A stretch of 64,000 bases of DNA from Pseudomonas thivervalensis (GCF_001269655.1 NZ_LHVE01000009.1:553603-617602), one strand, 5' to 3'; shown: positions 25,039-34,371, counted from the stretch's first letter. Notes: a model not told the origin generated them from the letters alone. Numbers and translations: made by a program.

Positions 25039-26496
25039 ATGGGTATGCAAGACATCCACCACTTGATGGACAATGAAGACGCCACGGCGTTGGCCGAATG
25101 GGTCAGGCGTGGCGAGGTCCTGCCCAGCGAACTGCTGGAAACCGCCATCGAGCGCCTGGAACAGGTCGAGCCACAGCTCAATGCAGTGGCCGAGCGTTTA
25201 TACGATTCGGCCCGGCAGGCGGCGCGCACGCCGCAGGTTGGCCAAGGCCTGCTGGCCGGTGTGCCGACCTTGATCAAAGATTTGTTTTCACCGGTCCACG
25301 GCGCGGCGATGACCAACGGCTCTCGCGCATTGGGCGACTTCCGGGCGGATTTCGAATCGGAAGTCGTGACGCGTTTGCGTCGTGCCGGATGCCAGATGCT
25401 GGGTACCAGCACATCGCCGGAGTTTGGCACGTCGTACTCCACCGAGTCCGCGCGCTTCGGTGCCACCCGCAACCCTTGGAGTCTCGAGCACAGTGCCGGT
25501 GGCTCCAGCGGCGGCGCCGCCGCTTTGGTGGCGGCCCGCGTGGTGCCGTTCGCCCATGGCAACGACGGCGGCGGTTCATTGCGGGTGCCGGCGTCTTGCT
25601 GTGGTGTGTTCGGGTTCAAGCCCAGCCGTGGCCTGATGCCGTCGGGGCCGATTGTGGGCGAGGGCTGGGCGGGGATGGGCACGCCCCATGCGATTACCCT
25701 CTCGGTGCGCGACAGTGCGGCGCTGCTGGATGCCACCGCCGGGATGGACCTGGGCGCGCCCTATGCCGCGCCGGTCCAGGCGTTGCCGTATGTGATGGCG
25801 GTGCAGGCGGATCCCAAGCCGCTGCGCATTGCCCTGGTCGAGCAACTCGGCCCTTGGCCCACCGCGCCGCACAGCCTCCAGGCGGTGAGAGAGGCGGCCC
25901 GGTTGTGCGAGGCGTTGGGGCATCGTGTCGAACCGGTGAGCCTGCCGGTGGGGCTGCCGGAGTTTCTCGACCATGTGTTCACCATCATTGGCGCCAGCTC
26001 TCGGCATTATGTCGACCTGCTGGGCCAGATGCGTGGGTTCGCCGTGCAGGCGGAAGAGCTGGAAGTGCGCACCCGGATCATCTTGCGGGACAAGGGCAAC
26101 GTCAGCGGCGCCCAATATGCTGCGGCGGTGGAATGGATTCATGCCCTCGGCCGGCAGTTGGCGGTGTTCATGCAGGACTACGACGTGATCCTGAGCCCGG
26201 TCCTGACCCGTGAGCCGGTGTTGATTGGCGAGCTGGACCTGCAGGATGTGTGCATGAGCCTGGATCAACTGATCGAGCGCTACCACAGCTATTCGCCGTT
26301 CACCGCGCTGTTCAATGCCAGCGGCCAGCCGGCGATGTCAGTGCCATTGTCCTGGAGCGCCAATGGCCTGCCGATGGGCGCACATTTTGCCGGGCGCTTT
26401 GGTGAAGAAAACACCTTGCTGGCCCTGGCCGCCCAACTGGAACGCGCCCAACCCTGGCGCGGCCGAGTGCCACCGGTCAACGCCTGCCGGCGTTAA
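25039..26496 (+). CDS. Amidase signature family hydrolase
   Basis: The 485-residue protein has the Ser-cisSer-Lys triad context: Lys in VPTLIKDLFSP, the GGSSGGAAALVAARVVPFAH glycine-serine stretch with the cis-Ser, and the nucleophile in NDGGGSLRVPASCCGV. Enzymes of this family hydrolyse carboxamides, including aryl and acyl amides. It begins 17 bp after the MFS stop. With the SphA-like protein and transporter it forms a small uptake-and-hydrolysis operon for an amide. Confidence 0.93.
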   Translation: MGMQDIHHLMDNEDATALAEWVRRGEVLPSELLETAIERLEQVEPQLNAVAERLYDSARQAARTPQVGQGLLAGVPTLIKDLFSPVHGAAMTNGSRALGDFRADFESEVVTRLRRAGCQMLGTSTSPEFGTSYSTESARFGATRNPWSLEHSAGGSSGGAAALVAARVVPFAHGNDGGGSLRVPASCCGVFGFKPSRGLMPSGPIVGEGWAGMGTPHAITLSVRDSAALLDATAGMDLGAPYAAPVQALPYVMAVQADPKPLRIALVEQLGPWPTAPHSLQAVREAARLCEALGHRVEPVSLPVGLPEFLDHVFTIIGASSRHYVDLLGQMRGFAVQAEELEVRTRIILRDKGNVSGAQYAAAVEWIHALGRQLAVFMQDYDVILSPVLTREPVLIGELDLQDVCMSLDQLIERYHSYSPFTALFNASGQPAMSVPLSWSANGLPMGAHFAGRFGEENTLLALAAQLERAQPWRGRVPPVNACRR

Positions 26497-26499
26497 AGC

Positions 26500-26590
26500 T
26501 GTGGGAGCGAGCCTGCTCGCGATGGCGGTGTCAGATTCAGCATCATGGTTGGCTGATAGTCCGCTTTCGCGAGCAGGCTCGCTCCCACAG
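26500..26590. repeat. REPIN, family B
   Basis: Inverted arms TGTGGGAGCGAGCCTGCTCG and its complement surround a 40-bp spacer between the convergent amidase and aldehyde dehydrogenase genes. The right arm is followed by a short T-rich run, so the element may double as a terminator. Confidence 0.88.
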
Positions 26591-26645
26591 GGGGGCTTTT
26601 TGTTTAACAGGGCTCTGGGGTGTCGCTCCAGTGCCCTTTTGTTGC

Positions 26646-28133
26646 TCAGTAGCGGATCATCACCGATTTCAACTCGGTGTAGTCATCGATGAAAGCACTG
26701 CCGAATTCACGGCCCATCCCGGAAGACTTGCTGCCGCCAAAAGGCACGGCCGGGTCGAGCAGGGTGTGCATGTTCACCCAGACCGTGCCGGCTTCGATGG
26801 CGGGGACCATGCGCAGGGCCTTGCCCAGGTCGTTGGTCCAGAGGCTGGCGCTGAGGCCGTAGGGTGTGTCGTTCATCAGTTCCAGCAATTCCTCCTCTGT
26901 GTCGTAAGGGAAGAACGTGGCGATCGGGCCGAAGGTTTCTTCGTTGAGCAGGCTGTCGTCGCGGCGATGGGCGAGGATGATGGTCGGCTCGACGTAGCAA
27001 CCCGGCCCGTCGATCAGCTTGCCGCCGTGGACGATGGTGTTGTTCTGCGCACGGGCCTTGGCGAAGAACTCTGCAAGCTTACGTTGATGCTGGCGGTTGG
27101 TCACCGGGCCGAATTCGGTGCGCTCGTCCAGGGGCGAGCCAATGGTGAGTTTACTCAGGCGCTGGGCCAGTTTGTCCATGATCGACTCGATCTGCGAGCG
27201 ATGGACGAAGAACCGTTCCGCCGCCGCGCAGATCTGTCCCGAATGCAGGAACCCTGCCTCGATGATGCCGTTGACCGCCACCTCGGGGTCGATATCACGC
27301 AGGAACCCCGCGGCATTTTTTCCTCCCAGCTCCAAAGTCGCGCGGGTCAACCCGGCGCCCATGGCCGCCTGACCCACCGCCAGGCCGGTGGGCACGGAAC
27401 CGGTGAATGAGACTTTGTTGGTGCCCGGATGCTCGATCAGCCCTTTGCCCACCTGGCCACCGCCGGTCAACACATTCAGGGCACCGGCTGGCAGCCCGGC
27501 CTCCATGGCCAGTTCAGCGATGCGCAGAATGGTCAGGGGGGTGAATTCGCTGGGCTTGATGATGATGCTGCAGCCGGTCACCAGGGCTGAGGCCAGCTTC
27601 CAGATGGCGATCATGGTGGAGAAATTCCACGGCACGATACCGACCACCACCCCGACCGGTTCACGCAAGGTGAACGCGGTGTAGCGTTCGCCGGCGAAGG
27701 AGGGCAGCGAGGGGGTGATCGTCTCGCCGTTGATCTTGGTGGCCCAGCCGGCGTAGTAACGCAGGAAGTGCGCAGCCTGGTCGACTTCGAAGGCCCGGGA
27801 GATATGGATGATCTTCCCCGACTGGCAGGTTTCGATCTGCGCCAGTTCTTCGCGGTTGCGTTCCAACAGGTCCGCCAACTTGAGCAGCACATGGCCGCGC
27901 ACCGCCGGCGCGGTTTGAGACCACTGCTGGAAGCCGCGACGGGACGACTCCACCGCCGCATCGATGTCGCCGGGGGCGGCGTCGCTGACCTGGGCGATGA
28001 CTTGGCCGGTGGCGGGGTTGATGACGTCCAGCGTCTGGCGGCCCTGGCTTTCGACGTAGCCACCGTCGATGAACAGCGCGTGATGTCTAGCGAGGAAGGC
28101 TTCGACCTGAGGCAGCAGGGCAATATCGCTCAT
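26646..28133 (-). CDS. feaB: Phenylacetaldehyde dehydrogenase-type NAD-dependent aldehyde dehydrogenase
   Basis: The 495-residue enzyme shows the ALDH motifs GIVPWNFSTMIAIWKLASAL, FTGSVPTGLAVG (NAD loop), TLELGGKNAAGFL (catalytic Glu) and SGQICAAAERFFVH (nucleophilic Cys). Segments near the N-terminus (LPQVEAFLARHHALFIDGG) and C-terminus (AGTVWVNMHTLLDPAVPFGG, TELKSVMIRY) follow E. coli FeaB, which oxidises phenylacetaldehyde and 4-hydroxyphenylacetaldehyde. The start at 28133 has AGGAAACC before it. In this window it would supply 4-hydroxyphenylacetate to the hpa genes. Family members can act on other aldehydes, so the substrate is inferred. Confidence 0.88.
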   Translation of the reverse strand: MSDIALLPQVEAFLARHHALFIDGGYVESQGRQTLDVINPATGQVIAQVSDAAPGDIDAAVESSRRGFQQWSQTAPAVRGHVLLKLADLLERNREELAQIETCQSGKIIHISRAFEVDQAAHFLRYYAGWATKINGETITPSLPSFAGERYTAFTLREPVGVVVGIVPWNFSTMIAIWKLASALVTGCSIIIKPSEFTPLTILRIAELAMEAGLPAGALNVLTGGGQVGKGLIEHPGTNKVSFTGSVPTGLAVGQAAMGAGLTRATLELGGKNAAGFLRDIDPEVAVNGIIEAGFLHSGQICAAAERFFVHRSQIESIMDKLAQRLSKLTIGSPLDERTEFGPVTNRQHQRKLAEFFAKARAQNNTIVHGGKLIDGPGCYVEPTIILAHRRDDSLLNEETFGPIATFFPYDTEEELLELMNDTPYGLSASLWTNDLGKALRMVPAIEAGTVWVNMHTLLDPAVPFGGSKSSGMGREFGSAFIDDYTELKSVMIRY

Positions 28134-28341
28134 GAGGGTTTCCTGATCGCGAACAAGGGAAAGCCCGAGGGTAATCCCGACGCGACTGCCCGGCTTGACT
28201 GTGCCTGCCGCGCGGTATGTCTGTGGCTGCCAACCCGTGCGATTGGCAGCCAGGAGCAAGGCTCTGTGCAGCCAGGGACAAGCCAGCCTGGCCGGTTTGC
28301 GATCAGATTCGGTTTCGACTTGATGGGCAAAGGGGCGGGCG

Positions 28342-29310
28342 ATGTTTCTTCAGACCAACAAACAGAAACGGGTGTTGATCGAACAGGTGCAGCGTGTGCT
28401 GGCCGGTGAAAGGGAGGACGCGCCGGTGCTCGACGCGTACCCGCCACTGCGGGCCGTCCTCGAACAGCACGCGCGGCAGATGGCAAACGCCACTTTGCAG
28501 TTACATCAGGCCGAGGCACACGTGGAGGCGCAAGCCCTGCGCTGGCAGCAAAACGAACATGAGTTGCACCAGGTTCGCCAGCAACTGGCGCAAGCCCACG
28601 AGCGCGAGCAGGTGCTTGAAGTGCAGCTGGACGAACACCGCCAGCAGTTGCAACAGCACCGGCAGGACACGCAGATCTGGGAGCTGCTGCAGTCGACCCT
28701 GACGGAAGGCTGCTGGGACATTACCGTGGTCGACGGCGATCTCCAGCACCCGGCCAGTGGCATGCGCTTTTCCAGTCAGTTCCGTGCGCTGCTGGGTTAC
28801 GAGCCCGAAGACTTGCCTGATGGCTGGGATGCCCAGGTCGGCATCACCCACCCGGACGACCTGCCGAAGATCATGGCCATTTTCGACCGGGAGATCCTCG
28901 GCCCCCAGGGCAGCGGTGAATACGTCTTCGAATACCGCATGCGCCACAAGAGCCGGGATTACATCTGGTGCCGCGAACGCGGTCGGGCGGTACGCGACCC
29001 GCACGGGCTATTGGTCCGGGTCATCGGTGCGGTGCGGGATATCAGCGATGAGCGCTCGGCCCAGGCCACCCATCAGCGCATGCTGGAGCAGAACCAGATG
29101 ACCTATGCCCAGATTGCCACGGTGGTGGGGGTGATCAAGGGCATCGCCGACCAGACCAATCTGCTCGCCTTGAACGCCGCGATTGAAGCGGCCCGGGCCG
29201 GTGAGGTCGGGCGCGGTTTCTCGGTGGTGGCCGATGAAGTGCGCAAGCTGGCGCAAAGCACCCGGCAGGCGACCCATCAGATCCAGACCATGTTGCATCA
29301 GCACAAGTAG
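28342..29310 (+). CDS. Small soluble PAS-domain chemoreceptor with minimal MCP signalling tip
   Basis: The 322-residue protein has no membrane segment. Residues 1-110 are coiled coil ([20 protein letters not shown] region), about 115-235 form a PAS_3 domain ([14 protein letters not shown] to [13 protein letters not shown]), and the end carries the MCP hairpin tip ([40 protein letters not shown]). The signalling domain stops about ten residues after the tip helix, much shorter than usual MCP hairpins. The TAG stop is the first triplet of a repeat (29308 on), which may have truncated the gene. The role is probably cytoplasmic or aerotaxis-like sensing of catabolic flux. Confidence 0.85.
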   Translation: MFLQTNKQKRVLIEQVQRVLAGEREDAPVLDAYPPLRAVLEQHARQMANATLQLHQAEAHVEAQALRWQQNEHELHQVRQQLAQAHEREQVLEVQLDEHRQQLQQHRQDTQIWELLQSTLTEGCWDITVVDGDLQHPASGMRFSSQFRALLGYEPEDLPDGWDAQVGITHPDDLPKIMAIFDREILGPQGSGEYVFEYRMRHKSRDYIWCRERGRAVRDPHGLLVRVIGAVRDISDERSAQATHQRMLEQNQMTYAQIATVVGVIKGIADQTNLLALNAAIEAARAGEVGRGFSVVADEVRKLAQSTRQATHQIQTMLHQHK

Positions 29311-29416
29311 GAGCTGACGAGTGCAACGAGGCTGCGATCTTTCCCCAGACACTTGAATCTCAAGCGAAAGATCAAAAGATCGTCCGAACGCGGCCCGAGC
29401 CTTCGGCAGCTCCTAC
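29308..29416. repeat. REPIN-like repeat, family C
   Basis: Arms TAGGAGCTGACGAG and GCAGCTCCTA enclose sequences like GGCTGCGATCTTT and AAAGATCAAAAGATCG. The element starts on the stop codon of the chemoreceptor gene. Related elements are at 37960, 41935 and 51346. Confidence 0.8.
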
Positions 29417-29426
29417 GGTCAGTCGT

Positions 29427-30755
29427 CTAGAACGGAACCGCCACCACCAACTGGCTATAGACATTGGTCCCGTTGCCGCCGACCTGATTGCCACCGCTGT
29501 CCGCATCCTTCTCAGGCTTGTACAAACCCACCAGCGGCGTGACGATCAGGTGTTCATTCACCGCCCATTCCACGTACAGGTCCAGCTCCTGTGCGTCGAG
29601 GTTCAGCGCTTCACGGGTGTGCAGGGTCTGGTAATCGAAGAACAGCGCACCAATGGTCACGGTTTCCGCCGGCTTGAGCTTGAGGCCGACGTGCTGGATG
29701 GCGGTGTTGCTGTTGAATGGCCCGGCGTAGTTGCCCGCCACTTCACCCTGGAACCAAGTGCCGTAACCGCGGTTCTGGCCGTTGAACATCGAGTCCCAAT
29801 CCTTGGAATAACGGCTGTAGCGATAGGTCAGGTCCGGCGTCCAGGGCAGGTCGGCGAAGGTGTAGCCGGCTTCGGCGTACCAGGCTTTCTCAGGGCCCGC
29901 GTCCTTGTCCTGCCAGGCGTACTCGAAGGAGAAATGCGCATTTTCGATGCCGGCATTGCCGGCGCCGCGCAGGCTGTAGATGTCCATGCCGTCGCGCTGC
30001 TTCTGGAAGTCGCTGGCGTAGCGGTCATCGACATCGATGCCATGGATATAGGTCAGCCCAAGGGTGCCTGGCGCGGCGGTGTATTCCAGGGTGCCGGCGG
30101 CCATTTCGGTGTTGGCCTGGGCGCGGTTGTCGGACTTGATCCACATCAGGCTGCCATGCACGCCGTCCTTGCCGCCCAGGCGCACGACAGCGGTTTCGTC
30201 GAAGGCATGCCGGGCCGCCAGGTAATAGGCACCGCCGCGGTTGAACTCGCCATCGGCGACGCCTTTGCCCAGGTTCAGGCCGTCGTCGTTAATGATGAAA
30301 CCATCGCCGAGGGTGATCACTTGGCGGCCGTAGGACAGATCGACACCGTCCTTGCCCAGTGCCGGGAACAGGTCACCCGAGCGCCAGCCGGCAAAGGCCT
30401 CGTCGAACTTCGTGGTGCGTTCGGAACCGTCGCTCAGGCCGGCCGCGTCGCCATCGCCCCAAGTGCCGGAGCTGACCAGGTTGGCCGTCCCGTAGACACT
30501 GCCCAGGCCCCCGAGTGTCTGGTCGATACTCAGGCCATACTTGATGAAACCTTCGCGCCAGCTCGAACCCCCGGCGGTGCCGTCGTAGTTCTTGCGGCTG
30601 TTGAACAGCCCGTAGACTGCCAGGAAGTTACCGGTGACGGTGGTGTCTTCGTCGGCGTAAAGCTCATAGGCCTGGGCCGATGAGTCGGCGACCAGCAGGG
30701 CGATGCCCAGGCCGACGGCGTTGCGCAGCAAAGGTGTACGGCGTGTGTGCTCCAT
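29427..30755 (-). CDS. Outer-membrane beta-barrel porin (alginate-export/OprD-like)
   Basis: The 442-residue protein has a signal peptide (residues 1-29, ending DSSAQAYELYADEDTT), repeated amphipathic strands with paired aromatics (DVDLSYGRQVITLGDGF-type segments) and the terminal phenylalanine AVPF that targets BamA. The architecture resembles the AlgE-like alginate-export porin family used by many Pseudomonas for small organic solutes. The start at 30755 follows GGGGAAACC; an open frame continues upstream to 31277 but is not coding. It is divergent from the APC permease gene across a region with a compound inverted repeat. Confidence 0.78.
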   Translation of the reverse strand: MEHTRRTPLLRNAVGLGIALLVADSSAQAYELYADEDTTVTGNFLAVYGLFNSRKNYDGTAGGSSWREGFIKYGLSIDQTLGGLGSVYGTANLVSSGTWGDGDAAGLSDGSERTTKFDEAFAGWRSGDLFPALGKDGVDLSYGRQVITLGDGFIINDDGLNLGKGVADGEFNRGGAYYLAARHAFDETAVVRLGGKDGVHGSLMWIKSDNRAQANTEMAAGTLEYTAAPGTLGLTYIHGIDVDDRYASDFQKQRDGMDIYSLRGAGNAGIENAHFSFEYAWQDKDAGPEKAWYAEAGYTFADLPWTPDLTYRYSRYSKDWDSMFNGQNRGYGTWFQGEVAGNYAGPFNSNTAIQHVGLKLKPAETVTIGALFFDYQTLHTREALNLDAQELDLYVEWAVNEHLIVTPLVGLYKPEKDADSGGNQVGGNGTNVYSQLVVAVPF

Positions 30756-30826
30756 GGTGGTTTCCCCGGTGTGATAGGACAGCAGAGCGCGCATTAAAGG
30801 GAGCGACACCCGGGGAAGTCTTTCAC

Positions 30827-30879
30827 CTGCCTGCCAAGGAGTTGACCCAGGCCGCCAGCGTGGCGGTGTTGGCAGGCAG
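30827..30879. promoter_or_regulatory. Compound nested inverted repeat between porin and permease genes
   Basis: Outer arms CTGCCTGCCAA and TTGGCAGGCAG (11 bp, perfect) enclose an inner dyad CCGCCA-GCG-TGGCGG. The structure lies in the divergent control region, 72 bp before the porin start. It could be a cooperative operator or a cruciform; no T-tract supports a terminator. Confidence 0.5.
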
Positions 30880-31047
30880 CAACAAAAGCGGCGGCAGACA
30901 TGGGCAAGACGCCCGGGACGAGGGCGGCGCAGAGTAAGGCTGCACGCAACGCCGTTTCGATCAGGGACCGGTTGGGGAAGGCATGATCGCCGGCTCCTGG
31001 ACGGCTGTGGCATCCATACTAAAAATCCGCTTTCGAGGATCCGCACG

Positions 31048-32547
31048 ATGTCGATCAATGACAGGCTCACCGAGCACTTGAACCGGGGTTCGGTGGGTTT
31101 TCCCACTGCGTTGGCCAGCACCATTGGCCTGATCATGGCAAGCCCCGTGATTCTCACCGCGACCATGGGCTTTGGCATCGGCGGCAGCGCCTTTGCCGTG
31201 GCGATGCTGATCGCCGTGGTGATGATGCTGGCCCAGGCGACGACGTTCGCCGAGGCCGCGTCGATTCTTCCAACCACCGGCTCGGTCTATGACTACATCA
31301 ACTGTGGCATGGGCCGTTTCTTCGCGATTACCGGCACTTTGTCGGCCTACCTGATTGTCCATGTGTTCGCCGGCACCGCCGAGACCATCCTGGCTGGGGT
31401 CATGGCCCTGGTGAACTTCGAACATCTCAATACCCTGGCCGAATCGGCGGGCGGTTCCTGGTTGCTGGGCGTGGGCTTCGTGGTGGTATTTGGCGTGCTC
31501 AATGCGTTCGGTGTCAGCGCCTTTGGCCGGGCTGAGATCATCCTGACGTTCGGCATGTGGACGACCCTGATGGTGTTCGGCGTGTTGGGCCTGGTCGCCG
31601 CGCCGGCAGTGGAGCTGGAGGGGTGGTTTGGTGCCTCCGTGGTGGGCACGGATTTGGTCACGGTGTTGTCGTTGGTGGGCATGGCCATGTTCATGTTTGT
31701 CGGCTGTGAATTCGTCACGCCGCTGGCGCCGGATCTGCGCCACTCCGCCCGGACTATGCCTCGGGCGATGATGCTGGGCTTGTTCAGCGTCGCCACCTGC
31801 ATGTTCATCTACGGGGCGGCGATGAAGCGGCAGGTGGAAAACGTGCTGCTCGATGCCACCAGCGGCGTGCATCTGCTGGACACACCCATGGCGATTCCAC
31901 GCTTCGCCGAACAGGTCATGGGTGATATCGGTCCGATGTGGCTGGGCATTGGCTTCCTGTTTGCCGGCGCGGCGACCATCAATACCCTGATGGCCGGTGT
32001 GCCGCGGATTCTCTACGGCATGGCCGTGGACGGCGCGTTGCCGAAGGTGTTCACGTATCTGCACCCACGCTTCAAGACGCCGTTGCTGTGCATCCTGGTG
32101 GCGATGCTGATTCCTTGCCTGCATGCGTGGTGGTTGGGTGGCAATCCCGACAACATCATGCATTTGGTGTTGGCGGCGGTGTGCGCCTGGAGTTTTGCCT
32201 ACCTGCTGGTGACCGTGTCGGTGGTCAGTCTGCGGATTCGTCGCCCTGATCTGCCGCGGGCCTATCGCTCGCCGTGGTTCCCGTTGCCACAGATCCTGTC
32301 CAGTGTCGGCATTCTGCTGGGCATGTGGTTCATCACCCCGCCCGGCATGAATCCGGCGGACATCTACGTGCCCTTCGCGGTGATGCTCGGTGGCACCGCG
32401 GCGTACGCCTTGTTCTGGACCCTGGTGGTACAGAAGGTCAATCCATTCAAGCCGGCGTCGGTGGAAGACGTGCTGGCCAAGGAGTTTTCCCATGAGCCAG
32501 GGCAACCTGCGGGCGAGTTTGTCGACCCTGCTGCAAAAACTGTCTGA
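31048..32547 (+). CDS. APC family amino acid/amine permease
   Basis: The 499-residue protein has about 12 transmembrane segments and the APC N-terminal motif (TALASTIGLIMASPVILTAT, FGIGGSAFAVAMLIAV). It sits next to a porin, a FeaR-type regulator and a FeaB-type dehydrogenase, so an aromatic amine or amino acid is a plausible cargo; this is inference. Its last 56 bp overlap the start of the DUF3156-like gene, which implies translational coupling. Confidence 0.9.
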   Translation: MSINDRLTEHLNRGSVGFPTALASTIGLIMASPVILTATMGFGIGGSAFAVAMLIAVVMMLAQATTFAEAASILPTTGSVYDYINCGMGRFFAITGTLSAYLIVHVFAGTAETILAGVMALVNFEHLNTLAESAGGSWLLGVGFVVVFGVLNAFGVSAFGRAEIILTFGMWTTLMVFGVLGLVAAPAVELEGWFGASVVGTDLVTVLSLVGMAMFMFVGCEFVTPLAPDLRHSARTMPRAMMLGLFSVATCMFIYGAAMKRQVENVLLDATSGVHLLDTPMAIPRFAEQVMGDIGPMWLGIGFLFAGAATINTLMAGVPRILYGMAVDGALPKVFTYLHPRFKTPLLCILVAMLIPCLHAWWLGGNPDNIMHLVLAAVCAWSFAYLLVTVSVVSLRIRRPDLPRAYRSPWFPLPQILSSVGILLGMWFITPPGMNPADIYVPFAVMLGGTAAYALFWTLVVQKVNPFKPASVEDVLAKEFSHEPGQPAGEFVDPAAKTV

Positions 32548-33112
32548 GGTGTTCAGCACCCGGCGCGCCCCGGCCGGTTATCGGCCCGGGGTGACCCTGG
32601 AACACCTGCGGCGCAACCTCGCATTGGCGAATTTCGAGGTAGAGGGCCCGGCGATGGCCACGGCTGCCACCGACGACGGCAGCTTGCAGTTGGAGATTGT
32701 CGAGCGCACCGAGTCGCAGCTGCTGATGCACTTGGTGATGACTGAGTTCGTGCTGCGCGTGCCTGCTTCCCGAGAGGGCACGGCAAGCCTGGAATTGCAC
32801 CACGGCGGGGCTGTCCGGCGCAGTGGCATTCGTTGCCGGCAGCGGGACGGGCACAGTGACCTGGCAGCCAGGGTGCAGGCGGCTGTGGAGAGGGATCCTG
32901 AGTTGTATCAGGCCCTCATGCCGCTGGATTTCAAACGGCTGCGCATCGATCTGCAGGGGCGCCAGTGGTGCGTGCGCCTGGAACACATGGGCGGTAGCGA
33001 GGTGGTCAATCGCATGCCCGCCTTTCGTCGCTATATTCCGTTGAGCCGCGAGCAACGCGGCGTCCTGCTGGCAACCTTGAGCGGCCTGCAGCGGGTGTTG
33101 GCAATGCTCTGA
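32492..33112 (+). CDS. DUF3156-like protein of unknown function
   Basis: The 206-residue protein starts MSQGNLRASLSTLLQKLSEV inside the permease gene and ends at 33112. It has no signal peptide, membrane segment or known catalytic motif; it is rich in Arg and Glu and shows alternating hydrophobic strands (LQLEIVERTESQLLMHLVMT, DLQGRQWCVRLEHMGG). DUF3156 proteins are reported in gammaproteobacteria next to permeases, and I match it by context and length rather than by a search. A role as transporter partner is inferred. Confidence 0.65.
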   Translation: MSQGNLRASLSTLLQKLSEVFSTRRAPAGYRPGVTLEHLRRNLALANFEVEGPAMATAATDDGSLQLEIVERTESQLLMHLVMTEFVLRVPASREGTASLELHHGGAVRRSGIRCRQRDGHSDLAARVQAAVERDPELYQALMPLDFKRLRIDLQGRQWCVRLEHMGGSEVVNRMPAFRRYIPLSREQRGVLLATLSGLQRVLAML

Positions 33113-33181
33113 TTCTGTTGTGCTGCCCTGGCATCATTCCTGCTACTGCTCTGGCGATCAGGTACTTGTTGCGTGCATATA

Positions 33182-33195
33182 GATAACATGTTAAC
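33182..33195. promoter_or_regulatory. HpaR-like operator upstream of the feaR-like gene (one mismatch)
   Basis: On the minus strand the site reads GTTAA-CATG-TTATC, one base away from the GTTAA-N4-TTAAC sites at 42188 and 50244. It lies 41 bp before the FeaR-type start at 33236. Confidence 0.45.
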
Positions 33196-33235
33196 TATTG
33201 CCGCACAAAAACAAAAAGCCACTGCGGAGAATGCC

Positions 33236-34198
33236 ATGAGCATGCAACAGGTTGGGCACGACGGTCTGGATATCTGGAACCGGGAACTGCGGGCGACTTG
33301 CGGCCACTTCGATACCGAGCTGGCCTTCAATCGCGCGCTGTTCATTGGTGAAGTGTCGAATGTCCATCGAGGCGGCCTTGCCGTCGCGAACCTGCGCACC
33401 AACGCCGGTAACATCAAGCGCCATTCCCCCAACGCCGATCACGATGATGACCAGGATTGTCTCCTGGTCAGCCAGCGCAGCGGCTACTGCCGCATTACCC
33501 AGAACGGCCAGAGCGTCCAATTGGCGCCCGGCGAACTGTTATTGATGGATTCCATAGGCGCGCTCGAGATCACCCCGTTTGGCCTGATCGAGCACGCGGT
33601 GCTGTCTTTGTCTCGCCAGGACGTGTCGAGGCAGCTGGGCGGGGACACCAGGACCTTCGGCAAGGTGTCGTCCCGCAAGGCGTGTGGGCGGATGCTGCAT
33701 GTGTTGATGGACCAGTTGTGCAAGGATACGCCGGACGGAGAGGGCGCGGCGGGCGAGGGTGAAGCCTTGCAGAGTGCCTTCGTTTCGCTGTTGGGCTCGG
33801 CCCTGGAGCAGGATGCCGATGGCCGGGACGAAGGGGTAGCCTTGCAGGGCAGCCACTTGCGTAGCTATGTGCAGAAGGTCATCGACGAATCGCTGACCCA
33901 GCCCGGTCTCAGCCCTGTGGGCCTGGCCAACCGGTTGAATATTTCAGTGCGGCATCTGTACCGCTTGTTCGAAGAGCAGGATGACAGCGTGTGCCGCTAC
34001 ATCCAGCGAGCCCGGCTCAAGCGCAGCGCCGATGACCTGACCAACCCGTTCCTGCGGGACGAGTCCATTACCTCGATCGCCTACAAATGGGGCTTCACCG
34101 ATTCGGCGCATTTCAGCCGTTCGTTCAAGAAGCAGTTCGAGTTGTCGCCCAAGGCGTTTCGTTCCAGCCGTTTGCAGGTGGGGCAGGGGGTGGCTTGA
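33236..34198 (+). CDS. feaR: FeaR-type AraC family transcriptional regulator
   Basis: The 320-residue protein has an N-terminal AraC_binding_2-type domain (DIWNRELRATCGHFDTELA, SQRSGYCRITQNGQSVQLAP) and a C-terminal AraC domain (VGLANRLNISVRHLYRLFEE, FTDSAHFSRSFKKQFELSP). Length and layout match FeaR, the phenylethylamine/tyramine-responsive activator of feaB and tynA in E. coli. The start at 33236 follows GCGGAG. The feaB-type gene is 5 kb away on the other strand, so control of it is inferred. Confidence 0.85.
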   Translation: MSMQQVGHDGLDIWNRELRATCGHFDTELAFNRALFIGEVSNVHRGGLAVANLRTNAGNIKRHSPNADHDDDQDCLLVSQRSGYCRITQNGQSVQLAPGELLLMDSIGALEITPFGLIEHAVLSLSRQDVSRQLGGDTRTFGKVSSRKACGRMLHVLMDQLCKDTPDGEGAAGEGEALQSAFVSLLGSALEQDADGRDEGVALQGSHLRSYVQKVIDESLTQPGLSPVGLANRLNISVRHLYRLFEEQDDSVCRYIQRARLKRSADDLTNPFLRDESITSIAYKWGFTDSAHFSRSFKKQFELSPKAFRSSRLQVGQGVA

Positions 34199-34220
34199 AC
34201 AAGGTCGTCGCTGGCTGGAC

Positions 34221-34330
34221 GACCGTCATCGCGAGCAAGCTCGCTCCCACAGGGGGGCTGTGGTGGTCGCGGATGGCGTGAGCGACTCGGAAAAAACTGT
34301 GGGAGCGAGCTTGCTCGCGATGACGGTGGT
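34221..34330. repeat. REPIN, family B, inverted arms outward
   Basis: GACCGTCATCGCGAGCAAGC and its complement face each other around a 40-bp spacer, between the convergent feaR-like and SDR genes. The family matches 55851-55940. Confidence 0.85.
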
Positions 34331-34371
34331 ACATCCACCCTCACCGCAAGCTGACTCACCCCCACACAGGT

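Noticed and set aside
30961..32559. 532-codon minus-strand open frame opposite the APC permease
   Set aside because: Composition is dominated by His, Gln and Arg with no hydrophobic core; the plus frame is a clear 12-helix permease.
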